Source of the DNA: Fimbriimonadia bacterium
Lineage (GTDB): Bacteria > Armatimonadota > Fimbriimonadia > Fimbriimonadales > JABRVX01
Direction: 5' to 3'
Length of the DNA stretch: 54,437 bases
NCBI GenBank assembly: GCA_039961735.1
Contig: JABRVX010000029.1
Span: forward strand, 1 to 54,437
Below, one piece after another: positions 28,619-37,963 of the stretch. Numbering within the stretch: the stretch's first letter is position 1; the number at the start of each line of letters is the position of its first letter. A program made the translations under genes and the position numbers. Below the pieces are notes generated by a model that saw nothing but the letters and a program-made list of their open reading frames with translations, was not told where the DNA came from and made no database searches.

Positions 28619-30502
28619 TCAGAAGTCTATGACGATGCTGTAGACCCCGTCGGAGAGCTTGCTTTGCACCTTCAAGCCACTCTTATTGAGGACGGCGATC
28701 ATGGCTCGGTTCTCACGCAGGACCTCGGCAGTGAAGCCACGGATACCGTTACGCCGCGCGATCTCGGCGAGGTATTTCAGCATGAAGCTGCCGATACCCT
28801 TGCGCTGCCACTTGTCGCGTACCAGGAAGGCGACCTCCGCACGGTTGGTCTTCGGGTCGAGGTAGTAGCGCCCGACCGCGATGATCTCCTCGCCGTGTGC
28901 CTCGGGCAGCGTCGCCACGATTGCCACCTCGTTGCGGTGGTCTATGTACACGAAGTCCTGAACTTGCTTCTGAGGTAGCTTCTTCATCGTGCGCATGAAC
29001 CGGTAATACACTGTCTGCTCCGACAGGTCGTAGAAGAGGTCGCGCACGTTAGGCTCGTCCGTGGGGTGGATGGGTCGGAAGTTGACCTGAGTGCCATCGG
29101 CGAGGAGCATGGATGTCCGCAGTTCCTCCGGCCCGACGATGATCCGTCCCTCGACGTCGCGCATGCCCGGGCGGATATACTTGCACTCGATGGCTTCCCG
29201 GAAGAGCTGGGCGCGAAAGTCGGGGTGTGCAATGCTGATCAGTGCCAGCGCTCGCTGCTGTACCGTCTTGCCATGGAGGTATGCAACGCCATACTCCGTC
29301 ACCACATAATGCACGTCGCCGCGTGTCGTCACCACGCCCGCACCAGGGCTTAGCACTGAGACGATCCTGGAAACGGTACCATTCTTAGCGGTCGAAGGCA
29401 ACGCGATGATCGCCCTACCGTCCTCCGCACGCGCGGCACCGCGGTTGAAGTCCACCTGGCCGCCGATGCCCGAATAGAACCGAGTGCCAAGCGAGTCCGC
29501 ACACACCTGACCCGTCAGGTCCACTTGTAGCGCCGTGTTGATGGCCACCATCTTGTACTGCTGCGAAATCACATACGGATCGTTCACATATTCCGTGGGG
29601 CGCAAGCAGAAGGACGGGTTGTTGTCTATGAAGTCGTACACCTTCCGCGAGCCCACCACGAAACTTGCCACTACCTTTCCGCGGTCGGTAGTCTTGCGGG
29701 ACCCGTTGATCACTCCCCGTCCCACCAGCTCGACGATGCGGTCGGAGAACATCTCCGTGTGCACACCGAGGTCTTTCTTGTCCTTCATGAACTCCAGAAC
29801 TGCCTGGGGGATTCGACCGATGCCAAGCTCGATGGTCGCCCCGTCGTCTACCAACGATGCTACGTACTCACCGATGCGCGTCGTTACCTCGGTCAGCTCC
29901 ACCGGCCGCACCTCCATCAGTGGCACGTCCACTGGTACGAGGTAGTCGATCTCCTCGGCGGAGAGGAAGGTGTCACCGAGGGTGCGCGGCATCTGCGGAT
30001 TCACCTGTGCTATCACCATCGAGGCATTCTCGGCGGCCGCCTTCGTGATATCCACGGAGATGCCTAGGCTACAGCGTCCGCGCGAGTCGGGCGGGCTTAC
30101 TTGTACGAGCGCTACGTCCAGCGGGTACTGACCCGTGCGAAACAAGCGGGGGATCTCGGAGAGGAAGATGGGAGTGTAGTCCCCCAGACCCTCCTGAATC
30201 ACGTCGCGTACGTTCTCGGCGATGAAGAAGCTGTTCACTCGGAACTGCTCGGCCAATTCCTTCTCCGCATAGGGGGCCTCGCCCATAGTAAGTAGGTGAA
30301 CGATCTCGGTATCCGCCAGCTCGTTCGCGCGAGCGACCAGCGCCCTCACCAACTCTAACGGCTGGCCGCAGGCAGATCCTATGAACACACGTTCACCGGG
30401 ACGGATGTGGGAGACCGCCTGCTCGGCCGTGCGGATCTGGCTCTTGTACTTGACTTGCCACTCCGGATCGTAGCTGACCTGCTTCTCGTGGTTCATGATC
30501 AT
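28619..30502 (-). CDS. Acetyl-CoA hydrolase/transferase fused to GNAT acetyltransferase
   Basis: 627 residues with two domains. Residues 1-450 form an acetyl-CoA hydrolase/CoA-transferase of the 4-hydroxybutyrate CoA-transferase type (RPGERVFIGSACGQPLELV, catalytic-Glu region LGVHTEMFSDRIVEL, FYSGIGGQVDFNRGA). Residues about 475-620 form a GNAT domain with the acetyl-CoA-binding VRDKWQRKGIGSFML and the ENRAMIAVLNKSGLKV segment. The start overlaps the stop of the ADP-forming synthetase by 4 bases, so the pair is translationally coupled. This implies CoA ester turnover (acetate or another short acid) linked to an acetyl-transfer activity on protein or small molecules; the GNAT target is unknown. 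Confidence 0.93.
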   Translation of the reverse strand: MIMNHEKQVSYDPEWQVKYKSQIRTAEQAVSHIRPGERVFIGSACGQPLELVRALVARANELADTEIVHLLTMGEAPYAEKELAEQFRVNSFFIAENVRDVIQEGLGDYTPIFLSEIPRLFRTGQYPLDVALVQVSPPDSRGRCSLGISVDITKAAAENASMVIAQVNPQMPRTLGDTFLSAEEIDYLVPVDVPLMEVRPVELTEVTTRIGEYVASLVDDGATIELGIGRIPQAVLEFMKDKKDLGVHTEMFSDRIVELVGRGVINGSRKTTDRGKVVASFVVGSRKVYDFIDNNPSFCLRPTEYVNDPYVISQQYKMVAINTALQVDLTGQVCADSLGTRFYSGIGGQVDFNRGAARAEDGRAIIALPSTAKNGTVSRIVSVLSPGAGVVTTRGDVHYVVTEYGVAYLHGKTVQQRALALISIAHPDFRAQLFREAIECKYIRPGMRDVEGRIIVGPEELRTSMLLADGTQVNFRPIHPTDEPNVRDLFYDLSEQTVYYRFMRTMKKLPQKQVQDFVYIDHRNEVAIVATLPEAHGEEIIAVGRYYLDPKTNRAEVAFLVRDKWQRKGIGSFMLKYLAEIARRNGIRGFTAEVLRENRAMIAVLNKSGLKVQSKLSDGVYSIVIDF

Positions 30503-32592
30503 TCCCCTAACTTAAGAGTGATCCTGGCGTCCGCGGCGATGGGCTCCATTCCCACTGGACCGGTGATAAGCGGGTTGATGTCCATCTCCTCGATCTGCGG
30601 GAAGTCCGTGACGAGCTGACTGATTCGTTGGAGTGCGGCAGCAATCGCATTGATATCCACGCGAGCCTGGCCCCGCGCGCCTTGCAGCAGCGCTGCCGAG
30701 CGTGTGCTCATCAGCATCTGCACCGCTTCGTCCGCCGTGATGGGTGCAAGGTGGAAGGTTACATCCTTCATAACTTCGACGAAGATGCCGCCGAGTCCGA
30801 ACATCAGCATCGGACCGAACTGCGGATCTCGGGTGACACCGATGATCACCTCGCGGCCGGGCTTGCACATCTCCTCGACATAGACACCGTCCAGTCTGGC
30901 ATCCGGCATGCGCTTGCCGATTCGGAGCATCATCAGCTCGTAAGCATCCCGCACGTCGTCCGGGGTATTCAGACGCAGCTTGACACCACCTATGTCCGAT
31001 TTGTGGATGATATCCGGTGAGTGGATCTTCATGGCGACGGGATAGCCGATCAGGGTAGCTACCTCTACGGCCTCTTCCACCGAGTATGCGACCCGTCCCT
31101 TTGGCACGTTGAAGTCATAGGCGCGCAAGATGTCTTTGGCGTCCGCCTCGCCTACCTGAGTGCGGTGCAGTCGGTTGTGACGCGTAATGATGCGCTCCAC
31201 TCTGCGTCGGTTGACGGGGAAGCGCGCTAGCACCCTCGGGGGCCTGCGCCGCCATGCGGCGTAGTCAACCATGGCACGCAGTGCATCCACCGCTCGTTCG
31301 GGTGAAGTGAAATCCGGCAGGTTGTGCGCAACTAGCTCCGCCCGCCCGGGCATCACGTCCGCGCCTCCCATGAATACCGCAAGAACGGGCTTCTCGCCGC
31401 GAACGCAGCCAGCGATCGCACGAGCGGTGTCTGCCGCCCGAGTCATCGCTTGCGGGGTCAGGATAGTCACGATGGCGTCCACTGCGTCATCGTCCTGCGC
31501 GGCGTTCACGGCCATCGCGTAGCGCTCCGGGTCGGCATCGCCGAGAACGTCTATGGGATTACCGACGCTGGCCGCTGCAGGAAGCTTCTCTCGCAACGCC
31601 TCCGCGGCTTCTTCGAGCGGTCCGACCTGCATCCCCGCGCTCTCCGCAGCATCGGCGGCCATGATGCCGGGGCCTCCTGCGTTCGTCACGATGGCCACGC
31701 GGTTGCCCTTGGGCAGCGGCTGCATGGCAAAGGCGGTCGCGTAGTCCATCAACTGCTCGAAGGAGTCCGCGCGGATGACACCCGCCCGACGAAAAGCTGC
31801 CCCGTATGCAATGTCCGCTCCGGCCAGGCTGCCAGTGTGCGAAGAAGCAGCCTTCGCGCCGGCTTGCGTGGTACCCACTTTCAGGATCACGACGGGCTTC
31901 ACCGAGGCGACGTTCTCGGCAACTCGGATGAATTGGTTGCCGTCCGTGATGCTCTCCAGGTAGAGCACGATGACCTTAGTATCCGGATCGTCGGCGAGAG
32001 CGGCCAGGAAATCAGTCTCGGTCAAATCGGCTTTGTTGCCCATGCTGATCAGCTTGGACAGACCCAGCAGCCTCCCGGCGGCCCAATCCAGGATGGCCGT
32101 ACACAGCGCGCCGGATTGCGAGACGACGGAGATCCCCCCCGTGAGTGGCATCTGGGTAGCGAAGGAAGCGTTTAGCTTGTGGTGCGTGTTGATCAGGCCC
32201 AGGCAGTTCGGCCCCATCACCCGAACGCCGCGCGAGGTGCAGTAGGTGGCGATCTCGTGCTCCAGCTTGGCCCCATCGGCGCCCGTCTCGCGGAATCCGG
32301 CGGTGATGATAATAATTGCTTGTGCGCCCGCCTGCACCGACGCTTCGACGGCAGCCTTCACCGCAGGCGTCGGTACTGCGACCACGCTCAACTCGATGGG
32401 CTCGCCGTAGCTCTTGAGGTCCGGGTAACACCGGAACCCACAGACCTCGTCCGCGCTGGGGTTGACGGGTACGACCGGCCCTTCGAACTCACCCTTCCTC
32501 AGGTTGTCCACAATCGCGTAGCCGACCTTGCCGGGGGTACGCGATGCGCCGATCACTGCGACCGATTTCGGTGTGAGCAAAGCCTCTAACAT
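30499..32592 (-). CDS. ADP-forming acyl-CoA synthetase (fused alpha-beta)
   Basis: Interconverts an acyl-CoA, ADP and phosphate with free acid, ATP and CoA. 697 residues in the usual order: CoA-binding Rossmann domain (VAVIGASRTPGKVGYAI), ligase-CoA domain with the phospho-histidine H252 in SSHTGSLAGAD, and a C-terminal ATP-grasp domain (YPVAMKIHSPDIIHKSDIGG and EEMDINPLI). The ATG at 32592 (MLEALLTPKSVAVIGAS) fits the family start and has GGAAAGGA about 9 bases upstream; a frame extending to 32664 adds 24 residues with no homology. Coupled to the hydrolase-GNAT gene. Together the two look like a split version of the Pat-type synthetase-GNAT fusion. Confidence 0.95.
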   Translation of the reverse strand: MLEALLTPKSVAVIGASRTPGKVGYAIVDNLRKGEFEGPVVPVNPSADEVCGFRCYPDLKSYGEPIELSVVAVPTPAVKAAVEASVQAGAQAIIIITAGFRETGADGAKLEHEIATYCTSRGVRVMGPNCLGLINTHHKLNASFATQMPLTGGISVVSQSGALCTAILDWAAGRLLGLSKLISMGNKADLTETDFLAALADDPDTKVIVLYLESITDGNQFIRVAENVASVKPVVILKVGTTQAGAKAASSHTGSLAGADIAYGAAFRRAGVIRADSFEQLMDYATAFAMQPLPKGNRVAIVTNAGGPGIMAADAAESAGMQVGPLEEAAEALREKLPAAASVGNPIDVLGDADPERYAMAVNAAQDDDAVDAIVTILTPQAMTRAADTARAIAGCVRGEKPVLAVFMGGADVMPGRAELVAHNLPDFTSPERAVDALRAMVDYAAWRRRPPRVLARFPVNRRRVERIITRHNRLHRTQVGEADAKDILRAYDFNVPKGRVAYSVEEAVEVATLIGYPVAMKIHSPDIIHKSDIGGVKLRLNTPDDVRDAYELMMLRIGKRMPDARLDGVYVEEMCKPGREVIIGVTRDPQFGPMLMFGLGGIFVEVMKDVTFHLAPITADEAVQMLMSTRSAALLQGARGQARVDINAIAAALQRISQLVTDFPQIEEMDINPLITGPVGMEPIAADARITLKLGE

Positions 32593-32853
32593 CGCCTGCA
32601 GTCCTTTCCAGATGGCTGGGTGTCTACAGCGGGTCGGCGACTCCAGTCTTACATCCGAACTCACCGGTCCACTTCGGCCCTGCCCATTGCTAGGTCCGTC
32701 CGCTCACACCCATCGCCTCGGGTACGTTACCCTATGCAGTAGCCTCGACTGAGCTTGGCATAGGGCCCTTTGAGCAATTTGGCACAAGCGAAGTCGCACC
32801 CGGAACGGGGAGCGTTCGTACGGAACTGGAGAACATCGAGGGAGATAGTCGAC

Positions 32854-33150
32854 GTGGAGATATCGCTTCGAGAACCGAATAGCGGGCAGCCGTACCCCAT
32901 AGTGGAGGGAGGCGCACACGGGACCCTGCTGATCGTCAGCCGGTCCTTCGCCGACGTGTACCCGTTCTACAAACTAGCCGGCCAGACGGGTGCCGTAACC
33001 CTGAATGCCCTAAGGGATGCCGTCCAAAGGCTCGGCACAGAGCGCACCGTGGACTACAACGAGCCGACCGAAGGCAATGTCGGCCACGTGTGCGCCCTGC
33101 TTGCCGACTGGGCCGAGCGCAACCCCGCCGGCGTCTGGGAAGTGACCTAA
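32854..33150 (+). CDS. Small conserved-looking protein of unknown function
   Basis: 98 residues I do not recognise, starting at GTG 32854 (MEISLREPNSGQPYPIVEGG) with GAGGGAG 9 bases upstream; a TTG at 32770 would add 28 less plausible residues. Codon third positions are GC-rich as in neighbours, supporting a real gene. It is acidic, without signal peptide or membrane segment, and ends AERNPAGVWEVT. It is short and adjoins a decayed gene. It could be an immunity-like or cytosolic accessory protein, but nothing in the sequence proves this. It converges with the SRAP remnant, whose stop overlaps its own. Confidence 0.6.
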   Translation: MEISLREPNSGQPYPIVEGGAHGTLLIVSRSFADVYPFYKLAGQTGAVTLNALRDAVQRLGTERTVDYNEPTEGNVGHVCALLADWAERNPAGVWEVT

Positions 33151-33468
33151 GTAACCGCCCGGATGCACTCCGGGCCCACACTCCTCTGGTTGTTCACGTA
33201 GGTGCTGACCGGCCGGACTTCCATTGCCGCCGCCGGGAGGACTGGAGCAGCCCGAGCGGGCGTTCGGGCTTGGCGCTATCCTGGTATCGTAGTCCTCCGG
33301 CCTCAAAAGCACCGGCATGCGGTCGTGAATGAGCGCCATCGTCTCGTTCAGCTCGGTCGCCAAGAGCATTGCAGGTCTCCGGTGCCTCCCCGTTTGGATT
33401 GTTCCAGACACTCCGTAGAACTTCGATAGAGCATCAATCGGCGGGCTCATCGTGTATCTTGCGCACAC
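33147..33468 (-). pseudogene. SRAP/YedK-type (SOS response-associated peptidase) gene remnant
   Basis: Decayed DNA-protein-crosslink sensor gene. The start still encodes VCARYTMSPPIDALSKFYGV, matching the MCGRYT start with the catalytic Cys2. After about 35 residues the frame jumps to ATELNETMALIHDRMPVLL then RPEDYD, the C-terminal third with the conserved His of HDRMP. The middle, including the conserved GFYEW glutamate region, is gone. A further frameshift puts the end (MEVRPVSTYVNNQRSVGPEC) in another frame, ending at TAG 33147-33149. About 320 bases remain of the usual roughly 660. No intact copy is in the window. Confidence 0.8.
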
Positions 33469-33645
33469 GATCCGATCCTACACCCCTGCAATGCCGATGG
33501 TACAGGTTCTTTGCTGGTGCGGAACGGGCGTTTCTCTGGTAACATTGGAATGTCTTGAACGCCCCACGACGCCGGCGGAGATGCAGAGTCGCTCTCTGTC
33601 GAGGTCTGGTTCAGCACAACCGACGTACCTCAACGAGGAGGAGAT
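33469..33645. other. Region upstream of ilvE
   Basis: 177 bases between the SRAP remnant and ilvE. I see no clear promoter, leader peptide or T-box. The ribosome site GAGGAGGAG directly precedes the ilvE start. Confidence 0.4.
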
Positions 33646-34572
33646 ATGGCGATAATGAGCGGTCGAGAGACACAAGCGGTGGTTGCCCCTGTAAGCACGG
33701 GTCCCCTGGTCTGGTTGAATGGAGAAGTTTGTCCCCTGGAGAAGGCGGTCACCAAAGTCGGTGACCATGCCCATCTGTATGGTGATGGCCTATTCGAGGG
33801 CATTCGCATTTACAGCCGAAACATCTTCAAGCTGGACGAGCACCTGAACCGGCTGTACCAAGGCATCAAGTCCCTGTCCATCGAGGGCATGATGCCAAAG
33901 GAGGAACTGCGGAAGATCGTGCTCGACACCTGTGCGCAAGCTGGGATATCGGATGGATACATCCGCCTGAACGTGACTCGCGGAACCGGTCTGGGGCTGG
34001 ACCCGCGAAACATCAAGCAGGTGCCGAACGTGATGGTGATGATCAGCCACCTTCGGCTGTACACACCCGAGATGTACGAAACGGGCCTGACTGCCATTAC
34101 CTGCTCCACGCGGGTATTCCCCCCGCAGTGTCTCGACCCGCGGATCAAGACGATCGGGCGCTATGTGGCGAACATACAGGCCAAGATCGAGGCGAACTCC
34201 CAGGGCGCTGGCGAGGGGATCATGCTCAACGTGGAGGGAACCGTCGCCGAGGGTACCGGTGACAACCTGTTCGTGGTGCGGGGTAACCGGCTTTCGACGC
34301 CCACCGCGAGTTGCGGCATCCTCCGCGGCATCACACGCGACACTGCGCTCTCCATCGGAGCCGAGATGGGGATGGACGTGGTAGAGGAGAGACTGTCTCT
34401 GTTCGACGTCTACAACGCGGACGAAGCCTTTCTTACCGGTACCGCAGCCGAGATCATCGGCATGGTGAAGCTGGACGGCAGGACCATCGGGGATGGGCAT
34501 CCCGGCCCCGTCACCAAGCAAATCACGCAGCGGTTCCGAGAGCTGACCACGACCGTGGGAGAGAAGTTCTAG
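33646..34572 (+). CDS. ilvE: Branched-chain amino-acid aminotransferase (class IV)
   Basis: PLP enzyme for the last step of valine, leucine and isoleucine synthesis. 308 residues. The family start is seen as LVWLNGEVCPLEKAVTKVGDH, with LYGDGLFEGIRIY, the PLP lysine K168 in DPRIKTIGRYVANIQAKIEA, NVEGTVAEGTGDNLFVV, CGILRGITRD and AFLTGTAAEI. Compared with typical IlvE (K-x-x-N-Y), an arginine stands where asparagine is usual before the tyrosine. D-amino-acid transaminase or aminodeoxychorismate lyase activity is a less likely alternative for this fold. A strong terminator follows. Confidence 0.93.
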   Translation: MAIMSGRETQAVVAPVSTGPLVWLNGEVCPLEKAVTKVGDHAHLYGDGLFEGIRIYSRNIFKLDEHLNRLYQGIKSLSIEGMMPKEELRKIVLDTCAQAGISDGYIRLNVTRGTGLGLDPRNIKQVPNVMVMISHLRLYTPEMYETGLTAITCSTRVFPPQCLDPRIKTIGRYVANIQAKIEANSQGAGEGIMLNVEGTVAEGTGDNLFVVRGNRLSTPTASCGILRGITRDTALSIGAEMGMDVVEERLSLFDVYNADEAFLTGTAAEIIGMVKLDGRTIGDGHPGPVTKQITQRFRELTTTVGEKF

Positions 34573-34610
34573 CCCAAATCCGAAACTGTGCCCTGTACGG
34601 GCTACGCTGC

Positions 34611-34641
34611 CGGTTGCCGCCGATGTGCTCGGCGGCAACCG
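34611..34641 (+). terminator. Intrinsic terminator of ilvE
   Basis: A perfect 13-bp stem (CGGTTGCCGCCGA/TCGGCGGCAACCG) with loop TGTGC is followed by TTTCTTG. It lies 38 bases after the ilvE stop. Confidence 0.85.
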
Positions 34642-35226
34642 TTTCTTGACGAGCACCCGTAGGAATGACTGCCTGGCCGGCAAGGTATCCGGAGGGTAGA
34701 GGATGATTGCTCACCAATCCGGCCCTCATTTCTGGGCGGCGTGACCAGAGCATCCGCAGGAGCCGCAGCATCTGTCGCCGATTCGGACCGAGGCATGGAA
34801 TAGGCCTTCAGGGCATCCGTTGGCACCATCGGCCGGCGCGCTCGCCGGTGCCAATCAGGTGAGGCCCACCTACGAGTCTGCGGGGAATGCTTGGCAGGCA
34901 TCGAGGCATCCAATCTGACTTGCGAAACGTAGCAGAAGTGGGCGATCCTAACCTATTGGATAGGCGATTAGGACAAGATCGCTCGGCACTGGTACAGGGA
35001 AGAAGGCCAGGATTCCCGGTAGGTAGCCAGTGGGACGTATGCGAACGGTCCTGGGCGTCGCTTCGTCCTACTTGATGCGGGGACTGGGCACGTCCCCCTG
35101 CTGGGTTGGCCTGACGAGGCCAATCAGGTAGATTCGAAGCGGCGAACCAGGGAAGGACAACTCGGGAAATCGCGGACCGGACCTACTCCGACAAAGAGGT
35201 TCGGGAAGGGTCCAAGGGGGTACATC
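34642..35226 (+). other. Long structured gene-free region upstream of clpC
   Basis: 585 bases with no supported gene. Hairpins include TTGGCA...TGCCAA enclosing CCGGCG-CGCT-CGCCGG (34820-34854). A nested pair at 34947-34972 has CCTAA/TTAGG around CCTAT-TGG-ATAGG. TTGGCC-TGACGA-GGCCAA lies near 35105-35122. I looked for a CIRCE element and for signatures of RNase P RNA, tmRNA and SRP RNA and saw none. It could be a long clpC leader or hold a small RNA. Confidence 0.5.
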
Positions 35227-37719
35227 ATGTGGCAGCGCTTCACTGAGAGAGCGCGCAAAGTAGTTTTCTTTGCACAAGAGGAGGCTCAGCGCTTCGGCGA
35301 GGGATACGTTAGTACCGAGCATCTCCTACTTGGTCTTGTTCGAGAGGCGGACAGCGTGGCTGCTCGCGTTCTGGACCGGATGGGCATTAGTCTCAGCAGG
35401 CTTCGCACCGAGATCGAGCGCCAGCTTCCGCGAGGCGAGTCTCGGTCCGCTCAGGAGATGCAGCTCACTCCGAGGGCCAAGCGCGTGATCGACCTGGCCT
35501 ACGACGAGGCACGGCAGCTCAACAACAACTACATCGGCACCGAGCACCTGTTGCTGGGACTGATCCGCGAAGGCGAGGGCCTGGCCGCACGTGTGCTGTC
35601 CAAGCTGAACGTGGATTTGGAGAAGACGCGCCGTGAGGTCATGTCGCTTCAGGAGAACGAATCCACCAACGTACCTGCATCCCATTCGCCGCGCAGGCGC
35701 AACACGCAGACACTGGACGAGTTCGGTAGGGACTTGACCGAATACGCACGTCAGGGCAAGCTGGACCCCGTGATCGGCCGCCACACCGAGATCGAGCGGG
35801 TCATGCAGATCCTTGCCCGCCGCACGAAGAACAATCCCTGCCTCATCGGCGAACCGGGCGTCGGCAAGACAGCTATCGCCGAGGGTCTGGCTCAGCGCAT
35901 CGTCTCGAACGACGTGCCCGATCAACTCAAGGACCGCCGCATCGTTGCTCTGGACCTGGCCGGGTTGGTAGCAGGCACCAAGTATCGCGGCGAGTTCGAG
36001 GAGCGCATGAAGCGCGTGATGGAAGAGGTGCGACGCGCTCAGGGCGAAGTCATCCTGTTCATAGACGAGCTTCACACGCTGGTAGGTGCAGGTGCTGCGG
36101 AAGGTGCAATCGATGCCAGCAACATCATGAAACCCGCCCTCGCGCGTGGCGAACTACAGTGCATCGGAGCCACCACCGCAGACGAATACCGCAAGTACAT
36201 CGAGCGAGACGCCGCGCTCGAGCGGCGCTTCCAGCCCGTGCAGGTGCGCGAACCTTCCTACGAAGAGGCCGTGGACATCCTCAAGGGGCTCCGGGACCGT
36301 TACGAGTCGCACCACAAGGTAGACATCCGAGACGACGCAATCGAGGCAGCCGTGGGGCTCTCGAATCGTTACATCACCGACCGCACACTGCCCGACAAGG
36401 CGATAGACCTGATTGACGAGGCGGCTTCGCGCGTACGGCTGCAGCTCACCCTGCCGCCGCTCGAACTGCGACAAGAAAAGGGCAGATTGGACGCCCTGCA
36501 GCGCGAGATCGAGGCACTCAGTCGCAAGAACGAGTTCGACGAGCGACTTGTCAAGCTCCAGGCCGAGCAGGAAGAGCTGAAGGCGAAGCTCGACGAGCGC
36601 ATGACCTCGTGGAAGGAGCACATCTCGGAGAACCCGATTGTGGGTGAAGACGAGATCGCGCACATCGTGCAGAGCTGGACCGGAATCCCCGTGTCCCGAT
36701 TGGTGGAGGCCGAGAGCCAGAAGCTGCTGCGCATGGAAGAGGAACTGCACCGACGCATCATCGGACAGGACGACGCCGTGGGCGCAGTGAGCCGAGCCGT
36801 GCGGCGCGCGCGCAGCGGCATGAAGGATGTCAAGCGCCCGATGGGCACTTTCATCTTCCTCGGACCGACTGGTGTCGGCAAGACCGAGATGGCTCGCGCG
36901 CTGGCCGAGTACCTGTTCGACAATGAGAACAGCCTTATCCGAATCGACATGTCCGAGTACATGGAGCGATTCGCCGTCAGTAGGCTGGTCGGTGCGCCTC
37001 CTGGATACGTGGGCTACGATGAAGGCGGTCAGTTAACCGAGGCAGTGCGCCGCAACCCGTATAGCGTGGTGCTGTTGGACGAGATCGAGAAGGCGCACCC
37101 CGAGGTGTTCAACATCCTTCTGCAGGTGATGGAGGACGGGCGCCTGACCGACTCGCAGGGCCGAATCGTGGACTTCCGGAACACGGTAGTCATCATGACC
37201 TCGAACGTGGGCGTGAAGCCCATCGGGGCGGATGCGGGCATGGGCTTCCGCGATACGCGCGAGGACCCCGCCGACCCGAAGGCATACGAGCGCATGAAAA
37301 CCAAGATGATGGAGGAGATGAAGAAGCTCTTCCGTCCGGAGTTCCTAAACCGCGTGGACGAGGTGATCGTGTTCCATGCACTGACACAAGAAGAAATCCT
37401 GCAGATCGTGGACCTGATGCTGGAGCGCGTGAACCAGCAGGCACACGCGCGGAACCTCAGCTTTGCCGCGACCGATTCGGTGAAGCAGTTCCTGGCAAAG
37501 GAAGGGTACGACCCGAACATGGGCGCACGCCCGCTCCGACGCTCGGTGCAGAAATACGTGGAGGACCCGCTGTCCGAGGAGATCCTGCTCGGCAGGTTCT
37601 CAGCAGGCGACACGATTCTGGCCGACATGGATGAGGACGGGCGCATCTTCTTCCGGAAGGACGATCGCACCGAGTCCGGTGGCGGCCCAGAGAAGAAGGA
37701 ACCGGTCACTGTCGAGTAG
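35227..37719 (+). CDS. clpC: Clp protease ATP-binding subunit ClpC
   Basis: Hsp100 unfoldase that feeds substrates to ClpP. 830 residues. Two Clp-N repeats occupy the start ([20 protein letters not shown] and the STEHLLLGL repeats). AAA1 has Walker A GEPGVGKT (208-215). The middle domain carries the UVR-like coiled coil ([20 protein letters not shown] region), which distinguishes ClpC from ClpA. AAA2 has GPTGVGKT (546-553), then the D2-small domain ([20 protein letters not shown]). AAGGGGG is 8 bases before the ATG. The usual ctsR-mcsA-mcsB partners are absent; the gene stands alone after a long leader. Confidence 0.97.
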   Translation: MWQRFTERARKVVFFAQEEAQRFGEGYVSTEHLLLGLVREADSVAARVLDRMGISLSRLRTEIERQLPRGESRSAQEMQLTPRAKRVIDLAYDEARQLNNNYIGTEHLLLGLIREGEGLAARVLSKLNVDLEKTRREVMSLQENESTNVPASHSPRRRNTQTLDEFGRDLTEYARQGKLDPVIGRHTEIERVMQILARRTKNNPCLIGEPGVGKTAIAEGLAQRIVSNDVPDQLKDRRIVALDLAGLVAGTKYRGEFEERMKRVMEEVRRAQGEVILFIDELHTLVGAGAAEGAIDASNIMKPALARGELQCIGATTADEYRKYIERDAALERRFQPVQVREPSYEEAVDILKGLRDRYESHHKVDIRDDAIEAAVGLSNRYITDRTLPDKAIDLIDEAASRVRLQLTLPPLELRQEKGRLDALQREIEALSRKNEFDERLVKLQAEQEELKAKLDERMTSWKEHISENPIVGEDEIAHIVQSWTGIPVSRLVEAESQKLLRMEEELHRRIIGQDDAVGAVSRAVRRARSGMKDVKRPMGTFIFLGPTGVGKTEMARALAEYLFDNENSLIRIDMSEYMERFAVSRLVGAPPGYVGYDEGGQLTEAVRRNPYSVVLLDEIEKAHPEVFNILLQVMEDGRLTDSQGRIVDFRNTVVIMTSNVGVKPIGADAGMGFRDTREDPADPKAYERMKTKMMEEMKKLFRPEFLNRVDEVIVFHALTQEEILQIVDLMLERVNQQAHARNLSFAATDSVKQFLAKEGYDPNMGARPLRRSVQKYVEDPLSEEILLGRFSAGDTILADMDEDGRIFFRKDDRTESGGGPEKKEPVTVE

Positions 37720-37730
37720 TAATTGCCCCT

Positions 37731-37762
37731 CCCTCTCCCCGTTCTGTGCAGCGGGGAGAGGG
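37731..37762. terminator. Bidirectional hairpin between clpC and ftsH
   Basis: A 10-bp stem CCCTCTCCCC/GGGGAGAGGG with a 12-base loop begins 11 bases after the clpC stop. It is followed by TCGGGGTGAGGG, the pattern of a CCCTCTCCCC...GGGTGAGGG palindrome common between genes in many bacteria. A TGCGATCTCCGCG...TTTGCGGTCTCCGCGTG direct repeat follows near 37830-37865. Confidence 0.6.
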
Positions 37763-37963
37763 TCGGGGTGAGGGCTCGATCTGCGCTGCGCACGGATTTC
37801 GGGGTCGGCTCTCGAGGGAGGCTTTTGTACTGCGATCTCCGCGAACCCTTTGCGGTCTCCGCGTGACACTCCGGGTGGTACCATACCGCCGGCCCGCCAC
37901 TGCGATCTGCGGCGGCAAGTAGTCGATGTCATCGCCGGGGTTCCGAAACTTTGCGGAGGCTCG

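Noticed and set aside
34642-35226. CIRCE element, RNase P RNA, tmRNA or SRP RNA upstream of clpC
   Set aside because: None of their diagnostic conserved sequences was found on either strand.
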